A DNA stretch of 64,000 nt, from assembly GCA_021234155.1 (NCBI GenBank), contig JAJEKV010000008.1, forward strand, positions 9,908,740 through 9,972,739, read 5' to 3'. This DNA is from Isoetes taiwanensis (Eukaryota > Streptophyta > Lycopodiopsida > Isoetales > Isoetaceae). The translations under genes were made by a program, and so were the position numbers. The first letter of the stretch is position 1, and the number at the start of each line of letters is the position of its first letter. This document shows positions 33,124-45,183 of the stretch, one piece after another. The notes below the pieces were generated by a model that saw only the letters and a program-made list of their open reading frames with translations, ran no database searches and was not told the DNA's origin.

Positions 33124-33865
33124 AGAATTCATTTGAGTCTTTCATTACCTGTAGCTTTTGAATTTCATCACAATAAAATAAATAGAACATTAAGTAAAAG
33201 TTACCATAAAGATAGAGCAGATTTATCCCATTATTCTGAAAGTCATAAAGTTTGCAACACCCATACACAAACATTTTTCAACTGGAATTTAATAGTAGCC
33301 TTTGGCCTCCATGGATTCTTGTGGTGAGAAACCAAAGTGGGAAACTTTTCTGCTTGTTAGCACAAGGATCTAGAAGCCTTGGAATTTGCTTAATAACTGC
33401 CTCAAAATCTAAAAATGCATGGTAATTTTTTGCAAGCTTCATTCGGAATGAGCCATAAACCAATATCCAATAGCGCAATCCTGTATTAATCAGTTGGCAG
33501 GATGTGAAAGCCTACCAAACCCGGACGAAAAATTGCTGTTTTAGCATAGATAACTTAACCAAACATATCCATATCATACACTATCAAAAAGATCTCGGAG
33601 AGAGCTTTCCAACGCAATAAAAAATCATCTAAAACAGAGCTCTGGATCAAAAGTTATGATGTCGGTGGGAAAACTGCACTACATGCACCCTTCAAGCCCT
33701 TCATGTGCCCATTATGCATTACACACACGAAAAGAGGGCTTTTGTTGTGAGCCATTGGTTGTTGACCATTATGCGGGCTTTTGTTGTGAGCCATTGGTTG
33801 TTGACCATTGAAAAAAAAGGGGGCTAAAATCAATGGCTCAGAAATGGTGCACTCTAGATGTACGC
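33124..33865 (-). repeat. Repeat unit, copy 2 (inverted, without LINE insertion)
   Basis: Matches the complement of 9005-10424 with the 634-bp LINE insertion absent. Its junction with the F copy on its left corresponds to the junction at 10424-10493 in copy 1. Confidence 0.75.
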
Positions 33866-33970
33866 ATTAGTACATCCATTTGAATACACTACGAAATCAT
33901 AGGAAAACCTTAGTGAAAAGCGTACAAAAACACAAAGAAAACCCCCTGTTATTATGCTACATATTCGTTC
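33845..33970 (-). repeat. Dispersed repeat family R copy
   Basis: Contains gtgcactctagatgtacgc and cccctgttattatgctac, shared with 61632-61770. Confidence 0.6.
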
Positions 33971-34120
33971 ACTCAAAATGAACAAAATGAAAACACACAG
34001 GCTCCAAGAGAAATCGGAACCGTGCTCTAATACCAATTTGTTACGATTAGCTAGTCTCCAAAGATCTACTGCAAAAACAATCATCAAGAAACAAGTCAAG
34101 TAAGCACAACTCCACCCGTC

Positions 34121-36476
34121 CAGCGTGCACCAAATCTCCTGCAATTAAGCACAAATAACTGTGAATTTATGGGGTATTTTTTTGCCAATTGAATCTACAT
34201 GGACTTCCACTTACACTATTCAAAAATTATATTGTTAAAGATAAGAAACCATGGTATCATTATGGGGACAAAATGGATAGGGCTAGTGAGAGATATATGC
34301 TCTATACAATTGGTCTAGTTATGGACCATAATTGGTTCATGCTTAATTATATTCATATCTTTCAAATAGTATATTATTTCAATATGAAAATTGAGAGTTA
34401 TATTGCAAAGGAAGGCCCGCATTCATGAAAAATATAGTGTACATAAAAGATGACCTACTTGTAACATTATCCTACTGGAACTCTAATGCTTTGTAGCAGC
34501 AATGGATACACCAGTTTTATACTAGTAAAAAATAACCATGTTTCTCCGCATATTTTTGCAAGAAAGCCACACAACCTATATAGGGGACCTATATATATGT
34601 CCCTTGTCATATTTTGAACCATTTGAAAGGCTTACTTGGAGAAATGTAGTGTGTTTTCTACAAAGCTGAGAAAGACGCATCAAAGGTCATATGGTTCAAT
34701 TTTTTATTCTTATACTTAACTTCACAATCTTCACTTTCATTCATCAATAAACATCACTCGCTAGTAAATGATGAGTTTTCAGCCTATAATTTTGGAATTA
34801 ACTCAAATTTTTAACCTCTAATGTGTTAATCCTATGGTTGTACATCATCTTTAAATCTAGTTAATTGCATGGTTAAACCCTAATTACACTATATGCAAGT
34901 TGATAGAGTAATTTTCTATGTAGATATAAGAAGAATGCATCATTCATTACCCTCGTAATACTTACATGTGGTGATTTTAGAGCATTTTAACATATAATTT
35001 TGTCCTAAATTCTGTATTGGAAATTCTCTATTAGATTTTGAAGTTGATATAACTTATGAACACTCCAAAAAAACATAAGATTATACACATATAGTTAAGA
35101 ATTCATGGCCATAAGAATTAACCCAAAACTTATAATAATAAGAGAGAAATAATTCCTAAACCGCATGCAGCATTTTTGAACAAAATAGGGTTTGCCGGCT
35201 TCCATGGACGTTAGATGATAGCAACCAAAGTTGAAAACATACAAATCAATGTGTTTTATCATAAATAGACAAATACTTCCAGTTTTAGCAAGGTTTAGGC
35301 TTGTTTATACTAGGAAAATCCAAGAATGCAGTTCTGGACTGTTGCAGAAACTGTCAAATTCTCTAATATTTGAACAATCACTACAACATATAGGTGAGTT
35401 CATTGGCCTTGAAATTCTTGAAGGTCATTAAGAATCAAGTAAAGATTGATATGGTGGCGATATATCACGAAATTGAAACTTCTATTCTCATATATATTGG
35501 TTTAAGTGACAGTTGGTCAACTGGACCAATTCTGGTCCATGGACCAGGAATGGTCCCCGGGACCACTCTAGTGTTAAAGCATTGCATTTGCAGCAATGAA
35601 CATTGATCAGCTTTACGTTTACCCTTCTTCATTTCTGATCAAGAAAATTACAATGCATTATGAAAAGAATGGAATAAAAAAAATGAAGCAAGTAGCATTG
35701 CAAATTACACTTACTAGAGAGAAGATGCAATTGCACATGCCCTATAGATGATAAAAAGCATTAAACATAAGGCATGGAAAATTTCACCATTTCAAAAGAA
35801 CCTGACCAGCATAGACACAAGGAAGTCGCTGCTCCTTTCCTTTTCTTCTCATTCTGAATCTCTAACAAAAATGGGAAACACAGACACATCAAGAAACCTG
35901 ATTTCGAATACGATTAGTACATCTTTCTTTATACTTTTAGAAGGCGGTTCTCTGGCTGGCTTGTGCTGCGGTTAGGCAAGCATTTAACCAGTGCAGCAAA
36001 CCGCCCAATAATCCTGCTGCTGCAATCAGTGGCGCCATGATTCCATCATACCTATTACCTACCATAAATATATCTTCAGTATAAACTTCAATCCTGGAGT
36101 CTGGACGCCTGGCCTGCTGGACCCAGTGGACGGCAGCGATGAAGATCGTGAGAGAGGGAAGAAGAAAGAAAGCTAAAACATAACAGGAGAAATGAATAAA
36201 AACCTAAACCTAAACCTAATAAGAAACGAAACATAATAAACCTAATTAAAAAAAAAAACAATTACTTAATACACCAAATATATAAAGCCCAAGAAAAAAA
36301 TTCCGGCAAATTATATACCCTGCCGGAAATTCGCATGGAAATATTTTTATCCCCGGTAATTTCCCTACGTACATACTTTTCTTGCCGCAACTACTTCCTA
36401 CATTTTTTTTTTAAACCGGAAATATCAATTTTCAACCGGTAGTCTGCTTAACTTCCTAGGAATTTGGTGCACGCTG
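34121..36476. mobile_element. hAT-type element, non-autonomous
   Basis: Perfect 15-bp terminal inverted repeats (cagcgtgcaccaaat at 34121-34135 and its complement at 36462-36476) are flanked by the 8-bp duplication cacccgtc (34113-34120 and 36477-36484). The intact LTR at about 31053 has the site once. An 8-bp duplication and ends starting CAG are typical of hAT elements. No transposase is visible in 2.36 kb; the frame 34189-34428 has no motif I know. A CACTA-like end lies inside (about 35505-35573), so the element may itself have been invaded. Confidence 0.88.
35505..35573 (-). mobile_element. CACTA-like terminus inside the hAT element
   Basis: The segment ends in ctctagtg with repeated ggtcca / tggacc motifs just inside. 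Its complement begins cactagagtggtcc and matches the terminus at 63946-64000. CACTA elements begin CACTA, end TAGTG and carry subterminal repeats. The opposite end was not found. Confidence 0.4.
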
Positions 36477-36756
36477 CACCCGTCTGGGTAAGCTCTCCAC
36501 CCAACCGGGTTGTCCTTGAGCAAGAGACTTCCAAAGAAAGGCAATAACGCAAGTTAGCCACTACAAATCCTTTGTAGCAAAAACATAAATTTGAGGAGGC
36601 TAGGCTTAGGATTTGGCTTAGATCTTCAATTGAGATAGAAACAAGCTTCCCCCCCACACACTTAAAACTTGCCCCCTTATATAACATTCACTTCCTTTAT
36701 AAAAAGGTAAAGGTATCCCTTAATAAGCCTTACTTGAATTGAATGACGTCCTTTGG

Positions 36757-37042
36757 TGCGTTGCAAAGCTCTCTCAGATAGCTTTCTGAAGGTATGCGAT
36801 TTGCATATACTAGAATAGGGTTTGCATAGCAAAACAACAGTTTTCCGGCCTCCATCTCCAAAGGCGCTCAAACCCTAAGGCGGTGGTGCTAGTCACACGT
36901 TTTCGCTCATAACAGGAGATTCAGAAATCCGTTTCAGCTGAAAGTTGTTGCGTTGGAAAGTTCTCTTAGCAACCTTTCCGATGGTGTATGGTATGATCCT
37001 GGTTGGCTAAGTTAGTCCTGTCAGAACAGCAATTTTCCGGCC
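36757..37042 (+). repeat. Two 5'UTR monomers of the LINE
   Basis: Two related blocks start tgcgttgcaaag (36757) and tgcgttggaaag (36949), 192 bp apart. Each ends in an attttccggcc-type motif (36850 and 37042). Related blocks occur at 9959-10055 and, inverted, at about 33510-33640. Tandem 5' monomers are known as promoter units in mammalian L1 elements; that role here is inferred. Confidence 0.65.
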
Positions 37043-37121
37043 GGTTTGCTAGGGCTTCACATATTACCTTGGCTTGCCCTAATTTGTTGGTCACTTTGAT
37101 TCAAGATCTGTCTAGGTACCC

Positions 37122-38897
37122 ATGGATACTCTCCGGACATCCCCAACCCAACTCGAGAACCAGACCCAGACCCAGACTCAGACACAGCTGCCTGACATGC
37201 CCACTTGGGAGGAGCATACAGGCGGCCCACCGCGCAAGAGACCTAGACCTAGCAGTCAGGCCAAGGGAGAAGCCTCTTCCATGAAGAAGGAGGCTCGTGC
37301 AAAGGCTCAGGCGACAAGTTCAGCTCAGCCAGTAGCACAGTCGACAGACCCAGCTTTGCAGACCTCAGACTCTGATTCCACAAGGGTGGCACACCAGTCA
37401 TGCCATGAGAGGTGGAGACAAACACAGGCGATGGTTGAGGATCACACCACTCAGATCTCACACCTGGCAGAAGAGCAACAAGCCTCCGTCCCCCAGGTGC
37501 TTAAGAAGCATTTGGCTATAGTAAAGCAACAGTTTGCAGGCATTGAGACCCAAGTGCAACAATTGCTTGATAGTATTCGCTTGTTGCAGTTTGAAAGGGA
37601 GAAGGATAGACAGACTCTTGCTGGTCTACGGGCACAAATAGACACCATGTCTACCAGAGATGAAGTTATAATGAAGGACAAGGAGAGAATTGAGCAGGAG
37701 ATGGTCACTGATATCTCCCGTCTTCGATCGGACATTGCAGATGTCATTTCCACTCAGGGGGCATTTCAGATAGCAACTAACGAAAGCCAGTTGCTACAGC
37801 AGGCCCTTCAGAACAGGGTCAGCACAATGGAGATCACCTTAACATCGGCAGATGATGTGGCTGCCTCTAGGATACAGAAGTTGGAACAGTGTTGCCTTGT
37901 TCAAGAGCAAGAGGCACACGAGCTACGAGAAGCTACAATCCAACAGGGGAAAGGACTCCATGCCAATGCACACGAGGCCTTGCAAAATTGTGTATACGAG
38001 TTGGAGCGGCAGAAACAATTCCAGCAGGAGCTGAGCTCTCGGCTTCAGAAGGCGGAGGCAATCTCAGGCACCTCAGCTGCCACCCATGATCAAGCACCCA
38101 TGCGAAGTCAGTCTAGGCCGGTACCACGACGCCCTACTTCACCATTCCCTCCACGCCAACAGGACCCTCCTGTTCATGGACACCGGACAGCGCCTTCAAC
38201 TCACGGACAGCAGCCGGTACATGCTGTCCCAGCAAACGTTGATCCGCGTGAGCTTAGTGAACGCAGACGGAGAGGTCATAATTTGGTGATACGTGGCCTG
38301 CCCGAAGAAGAGGGAGAGAATCTCATTTACCGACTCCAGATGCAGATCATCAATCATATGACATTGCCTAGGCCTGTACACATTGCTCGAGCCAGCCGTC
38401 ATGGTGCTCGACGTTCTGCCTACAACCGTATTGTCATATTCACAGTAGCAGATATGCAAGTACGGGATGCCATACTGCGCCAGGGCAAGCAATTGAAGGG
38501 AACATCCTTGTATGTGGACCAAGACCTCACCCCATCGCAACAAGAGTCCCACAGGTGTGAGCTCACCAAGGTTCGAGGCATCCGCTGTCAAGGAGGAGCT
38601 GCGGGACTAGTTCGAGGCAAGATGCACATTTTTTCGCTCACCAAATGTTGCTGCCGGACCCTCCCAGGGCCATTCAGTGCAGTCCCCACCTCCTCGATCA
38701 TGCTCCTCCACCGTGCTCCAGCCCCGCCCTGCTTTGCCCTTTGCCACTACTCCTCGGTCATATGCCACCCCAACTCCTATTGCTTCTCACTCTGCCCCCA
38801 ACCCCTCTTGCTTCTCCTCTGTCCACATGACTCGATCCACTTCTGCGCTTCCCACTCTTCCCCCCACAACTCAATCTGCGCATGCCTCTGCTGCTAA
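37122..38897 (+). CDS. LINE ORF1 protein
   Basis: A 591-codon frame. The N-terminus is Thr/Gln/Pro-rich. Residues about 90-320 are rich in Gln, Glu and Leu in a coiled-coil-like pattern, and a basic Pro-rich linker follows. Residues about 380-475 resemble the RNA-binding RRM-like domain of L1-type ORF1 proteins (HNLVIRGLPEEEGEN, then YNRIVIFTV). After about residue 490 the composition changes to Cys/Pro/His-rich and neighbouring frames look as protein-like, so a frameshift near 38600 is likely and the true C-terminus differs. ORF1 proteins coat LINE RNA and act as chaperones in the ribonucleoprotein. Classified as ORF1 by order and features, not by a database match. Confidence 0.7.
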   Translation: MDTLRTSPTQLENQTQTQTQTQLPDMPTWEEHTGGPPRKRPRPSSQAKGEASSMKKEARAKAQATSSAQPVAQSTDPALQTSDSDSTRVAHQSCHERWRQTQAMVEDHTTQISHLAEEQQASVPQVLKKHLAIVKQQFAGIETQVQQLLDSIRLLQFEREKDRQTLAGLRAQIDTMSTRDEVIMKDKERIEQEMVTDISRLRSDIADVISTQGAFQIATNESQLLQQALQNRVSTMEITLTSADDVAASRIQKLEQCCLVQEQEAHELREATIQQGKGLHANAHEALQNCVYELERQKQFQQELSSRLQKAEAISGTSAATHDQAPMRSQSRPVPRRPTSPFPPRQQDPPVHGHRTAPSTHGQQPVHAVPANVDPRELSERRRRGHNLVIRGLPEEEGENLIYRLQMQIINHMTLPRPVHIARASRHGARRSAYNRIVIFTVADMQVRDAILRQGKQLKGTSLYVDQDLTPSQQESHRCELTKVRGIRCQGGAAGLVRGKMHIFSLTKCCCRTLPGPFSAVPTSSIMLLHRAPAPPCFALCHYSSVICHPNSYCFSLCPQPLLLLLCPHDSIHFCASHSSPHNSICACLCC

Positions 38898-38939
38898 CAA
38901 ATAGGGAATGTGCCTTGGGTGGTCTCACAGGAATTGTCA

Positions 38940-39830
38940 AGGTTTCCCATGGCGAGGGGGGATAGTCTCAACTCATTCTTTGCAGATATGGATCTCATCG
39001 TCCTCATGGAACATGGGAGCACGAGGACCTGAGGCTACCCGATCTTCTAGGCTATCAACATTTCTCGGTCTTCAATAGCTGCCGCGAGGCAAGAGGGGAC
39101 ATGGAGGGGTTGCTGTTACCGGGAGTCTTTGGCACGGTCGGTCTTCACCACACAAGGCCCGGCCAGAACAACCCCGGTACTTGTGGGTCTTGGTCGCGAG
39201 AATTGTAGTGGCAACCCTCTCTTCTTGGTCGCTTGCTACTTTCCACATGCGAGAAAGCAACTTTTACCATGCCCACTCGGATGTGGGCAGGGCTAGCTCC
39301 ATATGTCGATCTATATGATGACATACAAAGAACATAGACGGTTGGGTAGTGTGGTACTCCTTGGGGACTTCAATGCACCTGGACAGGGAGTAGAGCAGCC
39401 CATGAGACTTGATCCTTTGGCTCGGGATGTGTTACACGGCTCCCCCAGAGGCGACTTGGCCACGAACATCGACGATAGTCAGTCCACGCTTTGGCGGCGG
39501 TTGCTTCTACTATGTGGTGTCTTTGACTTGGTAATTTGCAATGGCACGCACGGTGGCCTTCCTCCGTAAGTGCACATGCACAAGAGAATCGGGGTGGAGG
39601 CTCTAGTGTGGTGGACTATCTATTAGTCGGCCGGCGGGGATGTACATTTGGTCAACCACTTTCGGGTAGGCACAGACAGTAGAGATGAGGAGACCGACTC
39701 AGATCACCTTCCACTCTACCTGCAGTTGGTTTGGCAGGCTGCTAGAACCCCTTCTACGGCAGCTTCTCGTATACCTCACTTGCGATTGGATTATGAGCAG
39801 GCAAAGGATTATGCTTTGATATGCTCATAG
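38940..39830 (+). pseudogene. LINE ORF2 endonuclease region
   Basis: The AP-endonuclease-like signature VVLLGDFNAPG (about 39350-39385) is clear. Other pieces of the domain lie in different frames upstream (for example DLIVLMEHG near 38990), and DSDHLPLYLQL, the SDH motif, lies near 39695. At least three frameshifts and a stop break the domain. It would nick target DNA to prime reverse transcription. Confidence 0.7.
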
Positions 39831-39887
39831 ATGACCTTTCGTGAATTTTGCGAGGCCCCACGCTAGAGCAAAGCGACAAGCGGGTCG

Positions 39888-41113
39888 GTGATTGAGCTAT
39901 TTGGTACTGTCGCAGAAAGATGTTTTGGGATAGCATGCTCGAGAAGTATCACAGGGACTGCAACATTCCAGCGTAATCGGTGGTTTGATACTGAGTGTAA
40001 GGAATACAAATGCCGGCTCCGTCAGATCACAGATCCTGCAATGCGCCCACATGCCACCACACAGTATCGTGCTTTCTTGAAGGCGAAGAAATCTCAATAC
40101 ATTGCACGTCATCAAAGGGAAATGTTTTATATGTTGGAAAGCCATCCTAGAACCTTTTGGCGCAAGGTTCTTCGAAAGCCAGCCCAGCCTACAGGGAACA
40201 TCACTAATGAGCAGTGGGAACAATACTTGCAACAACTCTATGATCCTCAAGGGACACGAGCACTCATACCTCCACAGAATGGTCCGACATTAGAAATCAC
40301 AGAGGATGATGTTACCCAGGGTCTGCAGCATTTGGCCAATGGGAAAGCAACGGACCTGGGGATGGTATGCGGCGAGTTGCTCAAGTGGGCGGGGGAGCCT
40401 ATGGTACCGATCCTAACCACTATGTTCAACGAGCACTACGGGAAGGATTCCCCAAAGAAGGGACCACAAGCAGAGTTGTCCCCATTTACAAGGCAGGAGA
40501 TCCACATAGTCCAACCAATTACCGAACAATCATGGTCAGTTCGGTGTTTGCCAAACTGCTAGCTGGCATTATTGAGCAACAGTTGACAAGGTGGGCAGAA
40601 GCAACATGTGTGCGAGCTCTCACGCAAGCAGGGTTCAGACCCCGGCATTCAACCATTGATCATATCTTCACATTGAGGACTTTGGTTGAGGATAGCAGAA
40701 ATCGTCGGCGGGACCTGTATTGTTGCTTTGTTGACTTTGCGAAAGCTTTTGACACTGTGCCTCGGGAAACGTTATGGGAAAGATTGTGGCAACTGGAGGT
40801 TCCTGTGGATATGCAAAATACAGTATATAGGTTGTACGAGAGTTGTTCAGGTCAGATGCGGATGACGGGACAACCATTCACTAGCAGTATTGGGGTCCGC
40901 CAGGGATGTCCTCTTTCCCCAACATTGTTTGGTCTGTACATTGATCAGTTGGAACACTGGCTCATGGACAATGGGGGTGGCGGGACCCAACTTTTGCATC
41001 AGGTCATCAGGCAACTCATCTATGCAGATGATGTTGACCTCTTAGCTCACACTCCGGAGGATATGCAGGTCTCACCTAGATGCTCGGATACATTCTCGCC
41101 ACCCACGACATGA
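39888..41113 (+). pseudogene. LINE ORF2 reverse transcriptase
   Basis: Two overlapping frames (39888-40562 and 40367-41113) form one RT with a frameshift near 40445. Visible motifs are VDFAKAFDTV (first catalytic Asp), GVRQGCPLSPTLF, and the catalytic YADD (about 41024-41035). A second frameshift near 41070 moves the following thumb-like region to another phase. The catalytic core itself is intact, suggesting the copy is young. The domain synthesises LINE cDNA at the target site. Confidence 0.85.
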
Positions 41114-42032
41114 AGGTCAATCTGGCCAAGACTAAGGTGGTCCTAATCTCATCCTCCGCCATCCAAGGCCCCTTCATTCACTTATCGAGGGGCAACAAGT
41201 GGAGGTGACACCCACCTACAAGTATCCGGGAGTGGAGTTTCCTTCTACACTATCTTTGGGACACTTCTATAAGATTGCGTGTAGCGCGAGGCTGAAAGCA
41301 CTTTATGCAATGCGAGAACAATAACCACAGAGCAGAATTGTATGATTGGGGACATCAGGCACATCTGTTCAGGGTATTGGTAGAGCCCGTTCTTTTGTAC
41401 GGGGTTGAAGTCTGGGGCCCAGTGGTGTCCCTTGCTACTTGGAGCGACTTAGAACAGGTGCAGAAGGCCTTCTTAGCACGGGCACTCGGAGTGAAATCCA
41501 CGGTCCCGTATTAAATTTTGTTGCAGGGAGAGGGTTTTCCTACCACTTCACCGGCGGCCCTTGATAGACACATCGTCTATTTCCGGAAGGTGGTAAATAT
41601 GGATGATGATCGCCTCTACGCGACTTGGCTTATGCAAAGGCAATGGGACCACAACGACTCAAGAATTGTTGGAAGGATAAAAGAGTGCGATGGCTAACTA
41701 GATGGAATGTCCAGAGCACATGTGCATCCAGTAGAAACAGAGGCGGTCGCGCGACGACTGAGATATTACCTTGATGCTTGTTTCTCTAGCAAGCTTTGGG
41801 ATTCCGGTGCCACGGAGCAAGTCAAAACAAAGACATTACAAAGCGGCACATAAATCCCACATTAGAACGAGACCCACAAATAGCTACCTACGTTCACATC
41901 GCCCATGAAAAGCGCGGTATATCGCCTCCATTCGCCGAGGTGCCCACCATCTTCGGATTGAGGCAGTCGATGGATTGGGGAGCCACGTCGGGGATAGGGT
42001 TTGTCAATCTTTGCCCGGGCGAGAGCCGTTGA
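41114..42032 (+). pseudogene. LINE ORF2 C-terminal part, frameshifted
   Basis: The frames 41305-41514 (VLVEPVLLYGVEVWGP) and 41796-42032 continue ORF2. The LLYGVEVWG stretch is common just after the RT in LINEs. Intervening sequence lies in other phases. A homologous segment is better preserved at 56315-57031, including a CQCC-type cluster. Confidence 0.65.
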
Positions 42033-42225
42033 GGATGAGTGTCACACTTTTCGTGAGCTGCCCCTGGCATATGATCGGTTCGGACACGCTATGCTTTCGA
42101 TTGATTAGACCTCGATGAGCCGCTACACATGATACTTGGCACGACTTGGTTAAGCTCACTTTCGGATCATACATTCAGGAAGTACTGGACTTGAGGGCTC
42201 AGATATGCCCCCAGTCAACCATTTA

Positions 42226-42400
42226 ATCGTTGTCAGCAGTCTTATTGCTGCCACGGTTTTTCCCTCGAAAACCCTTCGGGGCGGGGGTTTTTTAATCCGG
42301 GCAGTAATATGACTGCTGCGCTTTTTGTATTGGGTCCCATAGGCCGATTGGTCTCCGTGGACGATAAAAACAATTCTATTCTATTCTATTCTATTCTATT
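42226..42400 (+). repeat. LINE 3'UTR stem-loop and tail
   Basis: The arms attgctgcc (42244-42252) and ggcagtaat (42300-42308) can pair over 9 bp with one G.U. The same position in the LINE at 57.0 kb has different but also complementary arms. The (ATTCT)n tail occupies about 42373-42400. Confidence 0.65.
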
Positions 42401-42628
42401 CTTATATTTAGCCCAGCTTCCTTTTTAACATTAAAAGTACCCCTTTGTGCCCATTGATATAATAGATGCTTATCTTTCTTAGCTATAATAATAGTTTACT
42501 ATCTTTTCTAAGGTTCTTAGATTAGCTTATGGTTTATAACTTGTCCTATCTTATATTAGATAAAAATATCCACCAATGGTCTAGCTAAAGATAATTGCTA
42601 ACTTAACTTATTGTATACTAGTTATGGA

Positions 42629-42645
42629 GCCCGGCGTTGCCAGGC
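42629..42645 (-). promoter_or_regulatory. Helitron 1 3' hairpin
   Basis: A 7-bp stem with one G.T pair and a 3-base loop, 7 bases before the terminal CTAG. The probable replication-termination signal. Confidence 0.85.
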
Positions 42646-44632
42646 GTAAATACAATTTTATTATACAATCATATGAATAAGATGTAGGATTTAGTAACAT
42701 ATGTAGGATGTTCATTACATGGTGATAGTTGTTCATTTGTGTACTATTGTTGTATTAGATATGTGGAAATAACCACTTGTTTATACAGTCTCGTGCGTAC
42801 GTGAGCCTATGTCTTCTTCTAGATTTCAGAGATGAAGTACGTGTGCTTTCTAGTTCTTGAAGTATTGCCAAATAGTTAAAGATCCAACATTTTCATGCAT
42901 TGTATGAGGTCACATAGTTCTCTTCATTATATGTGGCACATGGATGTGCATACTTTTGTCCTCTTCTTAGAAATGCCTTGTTAACTTCATAATTTTCATG
43001 CCAAGGAATGAGAGGGGTCACATATTATGAGGAAAGGCGTGGCGTTTGACCACATAGCAACATAATAAAAGGCAACAACTTGGTGATGAAGAATGCCCTT
43101 AGTCCTATTACAATTTTTGTGTTTTGTTTTTGCTTAGGGAAGGGGTATTTTTGCTTCATAATGGGGGAATATTTTACGTTAATGTCTTAGAATTCTGTTT
43201 GTGATTAGGAAAGGATGTCTTATTTTTGCTTAAGGCGGGAGGGTGGCTTTAACTTTATTTAGAATAGGAGGGTGAGAATGTTCACTTTTATGTGGAATAG
43301 GAGGGAGTGAATGTAAAGTGAAGATTTGTATGTCGAATGGTAATGTAAAGGAATGCTTTTAAGTGGTGTTGTATACCATGCAAGAGATAAAGTTCAAGAA
43401 AACATAATGCAACATATCATGTTGATTGATAAGAAACACACAGACAATAGAACGTGGCATGTTGTTAGTACTGATCACATGTAGCATGACTTCTAAACAT
43501 GGTATGCCAACTCGAATGGCTATGCATAGAACGTCATATGTTGTGCAGCTTTATCATCATCCCTCTATCTTGTAGCAGGACCTGTAATATATGGCATGCC
43601 GACCTGAATGCGTGTGCATACGAAGTCATATGTTCGAAACTGCAAAATGCTTATACTTTTTGAAAGATGTGAAGCTAGTGTCTCGGTACCACGAATGTCA
43701 AAAGGGGAAATTTCAAAAATGTACATAGGTGCAACATGCACTACCTATTAATCATAATAGTCATGTTTATCAACCTTTCAGTCAAGTATGTTTATGGAAA
43801 AAGGAAAACATGGAACACAACATTTAAAATGGACAGCAAGATTGTGACAGAAAGAAAGCAAGGCACATTTCTTGATAATAACAATAGATTGACTTTTAAT
43901 GCAATAATTTTGGCCTTGGATGTTTGGCCATTAAAATTCCGGGTACTAAAAATGGTCTGCTAATAGGCTGGAGCAGTGAAATTGGATTATATTTTGCCTA
44001 GATTGGAAGTGGTCTAAAAGTGAAGGATTCAATCCACTTAAGTTGTTTGCAAACAGATCTCAAGAAGGCACACCTTATTTACAATTTCACGATGTTTCGC
44101 ATTACAGACATGCAAAATTTACAGCAGTCACTGTCAAATGTTCTACTTAGGAAAGGTCTTTGGGATTTTCTTCTTTGACTCTAGAAACTTCTCTAAAGTG
44201 AGATTCTTCTAATATGAAGCAAGTGAGATACGCCATATTTGCAACCCGCAGAGAGCACAGGGGATTATAACGGGCAGTTATTAATGGGTCTGAGATTTTG
44301 GAAAGCCAATTAAACAGTGATTAATTTGTAGAAGGCTCTAGAAACTGCATATCTATCCACTTTTGTAACTATTTGTTTGATGTTAAGCAATAGAATAGCA
44401 ATATTAGCGACAAAAGATAGCAGCTCTGAACAATTTAGCAGAAACCTATTAGCTCCTAACAACCTCAACTGCTAAAGAATTTGTTCAAGAGCAGCAGTTA
44501 TACATGGAATTACATGATACAATGCTTTCTTACCATAGGATTTAGCAAAAGAACCGTGAGATGCCTTTCTTTGTTTGAATTCAAGGCATTTAATAGTAAT
44601 CTACATGTGGAGATGAAGCCTCACCTGCAGGC
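42646..44632. other. Helitron 1 interior, no recognised gene
   Basis: AT-rich; the frames 43736-43963 and 44481-44702 have no known motif. Confidence 0.4.
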
Positions 44633-45183
44633 CATTAGGGTTTTTTTGAGATTAAAAAAGGGCCTTCAAAACATGCCAACTAAGCCAAATGAAGATAAAT
44701 GAACTACCAATCAGAAATCAGAGCCTGACGGGTCCAGTCAGCAAAACTGTTATAACTAACTCACTGGATCACATTTTCTAGCATAACTATTGATAGAAAA
44801 GTCCAAATGAGCTCTCGTTTATTGCAATAGATAGATCTCGTTGAGATCTTTCCAACCTTAGGTGCTTTGCACATATTTTAACCATGTATGATTGTCAAAA
44901 CTCCAAAAAAATATGGTTTTTACCATTTTTTACTATTCTACGAGGCTAAAAGATATGCAAACCACCCAAGGTTGGAAAGATCTCAATGAGATCTATCTAT
45001 TGCACCAAACAAGAGCTCATTTGGACTTTTCTATCAACACTTATGCTAGAAAATGTGATCCAGTGAGTTAGTTATAACTGTTTTGCTGACTGGATTACCA
45101 GTTCTATTTTCTGATTGGTAGTTCATATAGCTTAGTCAGCAGTTCTTAGAAGGCCCTTTTATGATCTCAAAAAATCCCTAATG
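44633..45183. mobile_element. Hairpin MITE inside Helitron 1
   Basis: Ends cattaggg and ccctaatg, with long imperfect inverted arms (about 44633-44873 and 44969-45183) sharing blocks such as ggatcacattttctagcat. The transcript would fold into one long hairpin. The target duplication is ambiguous (TA or AT). It was inserted in the Helitron or carried along by it. Confidence 0.75.

Larger units (their letters stand above)
36754..42400 (+). mobile_element. Nearly full-length LINE with (ATTCT)n tail
   Basis: Comparison with the intact RE2 LTR fixes both edges: the host sequence gacgtccttatattta is broken after ctt (36751-36753) and resumes at 42401 with cttatattta. The target duplication is thus only about 3 bp. 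The element has a monomer-type 5' untranslated region, an ORF1, an endonuclease/RT/C-terminal ORF2 broken by several frameshifts, a structured 3' untranslated region and a pentanucleotide tail instead of poly(A). Confidence 0.88.

Noticed and set aside
36195-36225. Interstitial telomere repeat (cctaaa)
   Set aside because: Only three units, in AT-rich hAT interior; likely chance.
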